Origin: Alphaproteobacteria bacterium UBA6149
Lineage (GTDB): Bacteria > Pseudomonadota > Alphaproteobacteria > Rickettsiales > UBA998
NCBI GenBank assembly: GCA_002423155.1
Contig: DIUV01000045.1
Location: 70,015 to 89,389, forward strand
Length of the DNA: 19,375 bases
Reading direction: 5' to 3'
Part shown: piece after piece, positions 15,429 to 19,375 of the stretch
Layout: every line of letters starts with the position of its first letter
How positions within the stretch are numbered: position 1 is the first letter of the stretch
The notes under the pieces: generated by a model
What the model saw: only the letters and a program-made list of their open reading frames with translations
What the model was told of the DNA's origin: nothing
Database searches by the model: none
Made by a program: the position numbers and the translations under genes

Positions 15429-16745
15429 ATGAACAAAATACGCATCATCGGCGGCAATCAATTAAAAGGTAGTATACCAATTAGTGGCGCAAAAAACGCC
15501 GCCCTCCCCCTGCTCTGCGCCAGTCTGCTCAGCGAGGAAGCGCTGACTTTACATAATGTGCCTTATCTGGCAGATATTATAACTATCAATCGCTTACTTA
15601 TGCAATTGGGTGTAAGCATTGATATGCAAGAACGCAAAAATGATTCTTACGGACAAGGACAACGCGGTTACGGACATTCGGTAAAACTTTCGGCTGCCAA
15701 CATCACCAGCCAAATTGCCCCTTATGAGTTGGTACGCACCATGCGTGCTTCTTTTTGGGTGCTGGGCCCCTTATTAGCCCGGTTTGGCAAGGCGCAAGTT
15801 TCGCTCCCTGGCGGCTGTGCGATTGGCGCTCGCGCGGTAGATTTACACCTCAAAGGACTAGAATTACTCGGCGCGAAAATAGAGTTAGAAGGCGGCTATG
15901 TGCATGCTCACTGCAATGGTCGCTTAAAAGGTGCGGAAGTTCAGTTTGAAAAAGTCTCCGTTGGCGCCACTATCCATATTTTAATGGCGGCTTGTTTGGC
16001 AGAAGGTACCACCATTATTGGCAACGCCGCACGTGAACCAGAAATAACTGACCTTGCTAATTGCCTGACCAAAATGGGCGCTAAAATCAGTGGCATTGGC
16101 AGCGACCGCCTTATAATTGAGGGGGTGGAAAAACTCCATGCGGCGGAGCATCAAGTAATTGCCGACCGTATTGAAGCCGGGACTTATGCCACTGCTGCCG
16201 CCATCACCAAAGGTGAGATTGACCTGCTCGGCGTAGAACATAATATCTTAGCTGCCGTAATTGAAAAATACAGTGAATGCGGCGTGGAATTCACCGAATT
16301 ACCTGCCACCAGCGGCAATCAAGGCGGCATCCGCGTCAATGGCAGCAAAAACAATCTGATTGGCAAAGACGTGATGACTCAGCCTTTTCCCGGATTTCCC
16401 ACCGATATGCAAGCGCAATTCATGGCACTGATGACCGTAGCCGAAGGCGCTTCGATGATTACCGAAACTATTTTTGAAAACCGCTTCATGCACGTGCCCG
16501 AACTCTCACGCATGGGTGCGAATATCAACGTCCACGGCTCCAGCGCCCTCGTGCGCCACGCTAGCCACTTAAACGGTGCGGAAGTAATGGCAACGGATTT
16601 GCGCGCCTCCGTATCCCTCGTCCTCGCCGCTTTGGCTGCCAAGGGAGAAACTCAAATACACCGCGTTTATCACTTAGACCGCGGCTATGAAGCGTTGGAG
16701 GAGAAGCTTACCGCTTGCGGGGCAGTGATAGAACGCTTGGTTTAA
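15429..16745 (+). CDS. murA: UDP-N-acetylglucosamine 1-carboxyvinyltransferase
   Basis: A 438-residue cytoplasmic enzyme that moves enolpyruvate from PEP to UDP-GlcNAc, the first committed step of peptidoglycan synthesis. K22 in SGAKNAALPLL and the active-site C130 in LPGGCAIGARAVDLH (Cys115 of E. coli, the fosfomycin target) are present, as are RTMRASFWVLGPLLARFG and FPTDMQAQFMAL. A Cys rather than Asp at 130 predicts fosfomycin sensitivity of the enzyme. The ATG at 15429 is chosen; GGCGGA lies about 10 bases upstream. A TTG at 15411 is in frame, but MNKIRIIGGN is the normal family opening. The gene starts 44 bp after the palindromic element, so its promoter lies in or beside that element. 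It ends at a bidirectional terminator. Confidence 0.98.
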   Translation: MNKIRIIGGNQLKGSIPISGAKNAALPLLCASLLSEEALTLHNVPYLADIITINRLLMQLGVSIDMQERKNDSYGQGQRGYGHSVKLSAANITSQIAPYELVRTMRASFWVLGPLLARFGKAQVSLPGGCAIGARAVDLHLKGLELLGAKIELEGGYVHAHCNGRLKGAEVQFEKVSVGATIHILMAACLAEGTTIIGNAAREPEITDLANCLTKMGAKISGIGSDRLIIEGVEKLHAAEHQVIADRIEAGTYATAAAITKGEIDLLGVEHNILAAVIEKYSECGVEFTELPATSGNQGGIRVNGSKNNLIGKDVMTQPFPGFPTDMQAQFMALMTVAEGASMITETIFENRFMHVPELSRMGANINVHGSSALVRHASHLNGAEVMATDLRASVSLVLAALAAKGETQIHRVYHLDRGYEALEEKLTACGAVIERLV

Positions 16746-16760
16746 TCTTTTTGCGCCACA

Positions 16761-16793
16761 AAAAAGGGCGGTGAAAAAATCACCACCCTTTTT
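16761..16793. terminator. Bidirectional rho-independent terminator
   Basis: AAAAAGGGCGGTGA (16761-16774) pairs with TCACCACCCTTTTT (16780-16793) around AAAAA, with a single mismatch. Runs of T on either strand let it end murA from the left and the minus-strand membrane-protein gene from the right. Confidence 0.9.
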
Positions 16794-16809
16794 CGTGAAA
16801 GAGGTTACT

Positions 16810-17403
16810 CTAATTAGAGTCTCTTTCGACAACAATTCCACAACCGACGTAGTACTTATTAAGCCTACGAGCGCGGAATTTTTGGAAAAACCCCAAGGCA
16901 TTTGCTAACAGCAAGTACACGGCACTAGAATAAGCGCAGGTGCTTAAGAAGCTCCAAAACTCTCCTTCAAAATGAAGGATATTTCCAACATGGTTTACTT
17001 CCGCAAACACTATTGCAAGAAAAACGGCTAACATGCTCAAGCCAACCAAGGCTCTTTGCAAATTATCGATTATTGTTGGTCCAACACCAGAGCGCCATAT
17101 TTTGAAGGCTTGGGTTTTGAAAGAATTTTCATAATTCCAATAAGCAATCAACAACATACCTACCGCCATCATGAAAAATACGAATTTTTCTTCATCTAAA
17201 AGCAACATCGCAAGCACCATTATAGCATTTGCAATAATATCTACTGGTGTATAGCGCAACATCAGGTAACGCGAGAGGTAAACACCTCTATTTAACAATA
17301 CCCAGAGCAACCAAAAGGTTACTCCAAAGATGAAAATTAATTCAATACCTCCAAAACTGCTGAGGCTATTAAAAAACATGTTCAACACGTTATCTTTTTC
17401 CAT
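16810..17403 (-). CDS. Hypothetical polytopic membrane protein
   Basis: I do not recognise this 197-residue protein. It has about five hydrophobic segments, near residues 18-38 (GIELIFIFGVTFWLLWVLL), 54-69, 74-89, 117-135 and 148-172, linked by short loops, and a basic C-terminal tail (KFRARRLNKYYVG). This suggests a small inner-membrane protein. The ATG at 17403 is chosen because GGAG lies 7 bases upstream; an in-frame GTG at 17421 is upstream of that site. No conserved catalytic motif is visible. It stands alone between the murA terminator and an AT-rich gap with an inverted repeat and a (GATA)n tract, about 195 bp upstream of its start. It could be a lineage-specific gene; codon use looks normal. 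Confidence 0.8.
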   Translation of the reverse strand: MEKDNVLNMFFNSLSSFGGIELIFIFGVTFWLLWVLLNRGVYLSRYLMLRYTPVDIIANAIMVLAMLLLDEEKFVFFMMAVGMLLIAYWNYENSFKTQAFKIWRSGVGPTIIDNLQRALVGLSMLAVFLAIVFAEVNHVGNILHFEGEFWSFLSTCAYSSAVYLLLANALGFFQKFRARRLNKYYVGCGIVVERDSN

Positions 17404-17536
17404 CACTATCTCCAAAGGCACGCAAGTGCCATAAAATTAAAAAATTAAAATAAAGGTTGTTTATTCATCCCTAAAACAATCAATGTTTAAATCAAATAAA
17501 GACCAAACAAAAATCAAACAACATCTCGACTGTAGC

Positions 17537-17558
17537 ATTGTTAACAACAATTAACAAT
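17537..17558. promoter_or_regulatory. 8-bp inverted repeat upstream of the membrane-protein gene
   Basis: ATTGTTAA (17537-17544) and TTAACAAT (17551-17558) are perfect reverse complements 6 bp apart, about 134 bp before the minus-strand membrane-protein start. A dyad of this size and spacing could bind a dimeric regulator. The region 17404-17686 otherwise holds AT-rich sequence with a weak CCCG/CGGG stem at about 17570-17586 and the GATA tract. Confidence 0.35.
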
Positions 17559-17597
17559 AAAAAAACCCACCCGATAAAAAACCGGGCATTGCCAACT

Positions 17598-17651
<54 letters not shown>

Positions 17652-17686
17652 TATACTACTTCCCTTAATTTAATGAGAGTTTTGCC

Positions 17687-18420
17687 ATGGAAAAATGCAA
17701 ATTTTGTTTAGGAGAAAGCCTAGTTAAGAACGGCTTTGTTCGTGGATTTCAGCGCTATCGCTGCAATCATTGTGGCAATAATCAGATTGCTGGCGACCGT
17801 AGAGAAAATATGACAACAGTGTTAAGCGTACCGCCTTGACAATGTATAAGACCTCTACGTAATGCGCTGCGCAGAGGTCTTTGTATTTGAATTCTAGAGG
17901 CATTCGTAGCATTGATCGAGTTTTAGACGTGCCCCATCAGCTGGTTTCCAAGTGGATTGAAGGTGCAGGAAAAATCATCGAAAGAGAAATCATAAATCTA
18001 AGCATAACCCCTAGATAAATAAGCATTCTTGATCTTGATGAATTATACACATACGTTCAAAAAACGCAAAAAATACGAGTTTGGCTAGCTGTTGATAGGG
18101 ACCGAAACGAAATTATTGCGGCTCACATCGGAAAAGGAGCTTAGAAAAATGCAAGACAGCTCTATTGGCAAGTAAGCCAGCATCAAATTGCTCTAATTGC
18201 GACTGATGACAACTACTGATTATGAGACAATGTTTTTGCATTATCAACCACATATCGCAAGCGAATCCGAAACATGCTTGGTTAAAGCAAAAAATTCCAG
18301 CTTACGAAATATACTTGCCAGACTTAATCGCAAAACAAAACGATTCTCTAAATCAATCAGAATGTTAAGATATTCAGCGTGGCTTTGGATGAAAAAAGAA
18401 TATGTGCTATCTACAATTGA
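17687..18420 (+). pseudogene. Decayed IS1-family transposase
   Basis: A degenerate transposase readable in three pieces. First, 17687-17839 encodes a zinc ribbon (CKFCLGESLVKNGFVRG, then QRYRCNHCG) like InsA. After a frame change, about 17881-18014 encodes the helix-turn-helix (GIRSIDRVLDVPHQLVSKW). The InsB catalytic domain follows: LDELYTYVQKTQ, VWLAVDRDRNEIIAAHIGKG and IALIATD, then after a further shift near 18205, AKNSSLRNILARLNRKTKR and FSKSIRMLRYSAWLWM. In-frame stops occur near 18015 and 18141, with more around 18218. The two catalytic Asp are present (VDRD, ATD). The expected Glu is Lys in ETCLVKAKN by alignment to IS1. No terminal inverted repeats or target duplication could be fixed. 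Confidence 0.88.
17848..17881. repeat. Hairpin inside the IS1 relic
   Basis: AAGACCTCT (17848-17856) and AGAGGTCTT (17873-17881) are perfect 9-bp reverse complements around a 16-base loop that holds GCGC-T-GCGC. It sits exactly between the zinc-ribbon and helix-turn-helix parts of the relic, where the frame also changes. It may be a small insertion or a chance result of decay. Confidence 0.6.
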
Positions 18421-18487
18421 CAGTGCTGGATTTCTAATCTCCAATCGGCATATAACATATTGGTTTATAACGCCTCAACTCACCGCG

Positions 18488-19375
18488 TTAATGGTACTGT
18501 CGTGTAGGGTGCAAAAAAACCTCATCCACCCACGCAACCAGCGGCTCCCATAATTCTGCCTTACCGCGCGAACCAACCACCATACCCACATGCCCAGAAG
18601 TGGGGGTGAGCGTCCAACCATTGGGCAGAGCATCCACCAATGGTTGGCTAGAGGCAGGCGGTACGATGCGGTCTTCTTGGGGAACCACCAATAAGCTGGG
18701 TTGCTTTACCCAAGCAGGATCCACGCGCCGTCCATTCACGCGCCATAATCCGCGCAATGCCTGATTTTCCTGCCCCCAATTCAGCAATGCATCCTGTGCT
18801 ACGCCTTTAGCAATAGGCACAAAATCATTTGCCCAATCTTCTACTGCCACAAAATGTTTTTCCTGCGGAGTATTACGTTCCATATCCGCAAAACAACGTA
18901 ATTTGTCTTGGTATCCCCACGGATCACGCAGGTAAAACATGGCGAGCAGATGGTCACCCGCAAAAACATCTAAGCCGCTTATATATTGCCGCGTTTGCCG
19001 CAAAGTTGCATCGGGCATTTTCGCCACTCCCATAGCTTCTTGCGAAAAATCCCAGGGCGCAGCCAGCAAAATTTGTGCATCAACTAAATGCGCAAATCCA
19101 CTGCTTAATCCCAGCGCCAACATACCCCCCAAACAATGCCCAACCGCCACAGTTTTTTGATGCCCCAAACGGCGAATATGCTCCGCCATGGGTGCTAGGC
19201 GCTGGCTGATATAATCTGCACAATTAAATTTTTTTTCCTCTGTGTCCGGCTCACCCCAATCAACCAGATAAACCGGTTTTCCTTGCGCTGCCAGATAACG
19301 CGCAAAACTCCGCTCCTCATTCAAATCCAAAATCGTATAGCGATTTATCAAAGAAGGAATCAGCAACAAAGCGGG
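18488..19375 (-). CDS. PhaC-like alpha/beta hydrolase, N-terminus outside the window
   Basis: The last 296 or so residues of a protein related to poly(3-hydroxyalkanoate) synthase; the frame stays open to the right edge, so the true start is outside. It contains the PhaC lipase-box variant with a Cys nucleophile, VGHCLGGMLAL, the Asp segment VVPQEDRIVPPAS and the His segment TSGHVGMVVG. An upstream LIPSLINRYTILDLNEERSF and VYLVDWG match PhaC proteins. PHA synthase polymerises hydroxyacyl-CoA on storage granules. Whether this is a true synthase or a related hydrolase cannot be settled without the N-terminus. The final residues (FLHPTRQYH) come from a 15-bp dispersed repeat and do not look like a natural family ending. 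No terminator follows. Confidence 0.82.
   Translation of the reverse strand, partial: PALLLIPSLINRYTILDLNEERSFARYLAAQGKPVYLVDWGEPDTEEKKFNCADYISQRLAPMAEHIRRLGHQKTVAVGHCLGGMLALGLSSGFAHLVDAQILLAAPWDFSQEAMGVAKMPDATLRQTRQYISGLDVFAGDHLLAMFYLRDPWGYQDKLRCFADMERNTPQEKHFVAVEDWANDFVPIAKGVAQDALLNWGQENQALRGLWRVNGRRVDPAWVKQPSLLVVPQEDRIVPPASSQPLVDALPNGWTLTPTSGHVGMVVGSRGKAELWEPLVAWVDEVFLHPTRQYH
18497..18511. repeat. 15-bp dispersed repeat, copy 2
   Basis: CTGTCGTGTAGGGTG is identical to 92-106. Here, read on the minus strand, it encodes HPTRQ, the last residues but two of the PhaC-like protein, and the stop follows 6 bases later. The element may have supplied a new C-terminus and stop codon. Confidence 0.55.

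Noticed and set aside
18197..18553. A 118-codon plus-strand frame treated as an intact gene
   Set aside because: Its first half is the C-terminal third of the IS1 transposase in a shifted frame and the rest overlaps the PhaC-like gene antisense.

Overview
The window looks like chromosome from an AT-rich alphaproteobacterium. The evidence is the envC-ctpA-divergent polysaccharide deacetylase order, a CC2985-type ParD antitoxin, Gram-negative envelope genes, a flagellar/type III-type export ATPase, a PhaC-like gene and palindromic intergenic repeats. I cannot name a genus; the taxonomic call is inference from gene content only. Genes are densely packed and mostly core housekeeping, with accessory DNA slotted between them.

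Layout. Bases 112-5544 (minus strand) form an envelope cluster read envC -> ctpA -> YibQ-like deacetylase -> family-4 glycosyltransferase. A palindromic repeat lies between ctpA and the deacetylase. secA (5618-8260, minus) precedes the cluster and is separated from it by a hairpin terminator. Upstream of secA are two type II toxin-antitoxin pairs on the minus strand, yefM-yoeB then parD-parE (8368-9497). They lie directly downstream of dnaN (9570-10688, minus). fliI (10870-12243, plus) is divergent from dnaN. It is followed by an AT-rich two-gene plus-strand operon, an ABC-type AAA ATPase plus RloB (12344-14304), which resembles RloAB/AbiL-type abortive-infection systems. A bidirectional terminator separates it from a Bax-inhibitor-1 family gene (14362-15087, minus). 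A 194-bp MITE-like palindromic element then precedes murA (15429-16745, plus). A second bidirectional terminator separates murA from an unrecognised membrane protein gene (16810-17403, minus). Next come a (GATA)12 microsatellite and a decayed IS1-family transposase (17687-18420). The window ends in a minus-strand PhaC-like hydrolase that runs off the right edge.

How the parts work together. EnvC (amidase activator), CtpA (periplasmic protease), the YibQ-like protein and MurA all concern cell-wall building and remodelling; SecA exports periplasmic proteins. The accessory layer is two toxin-antitoxin pairs, a probable anti-phage operon, an IS relic, palindromic repeats and a tetranucleotide tract. 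It occupies gaps between conserved genes, as expected for small insertions into a streamlined genome. The most rewarding targets are the RloAB-like operon, the inverted-repeat family (copies at 2485 and 15191) and the GATA tract.
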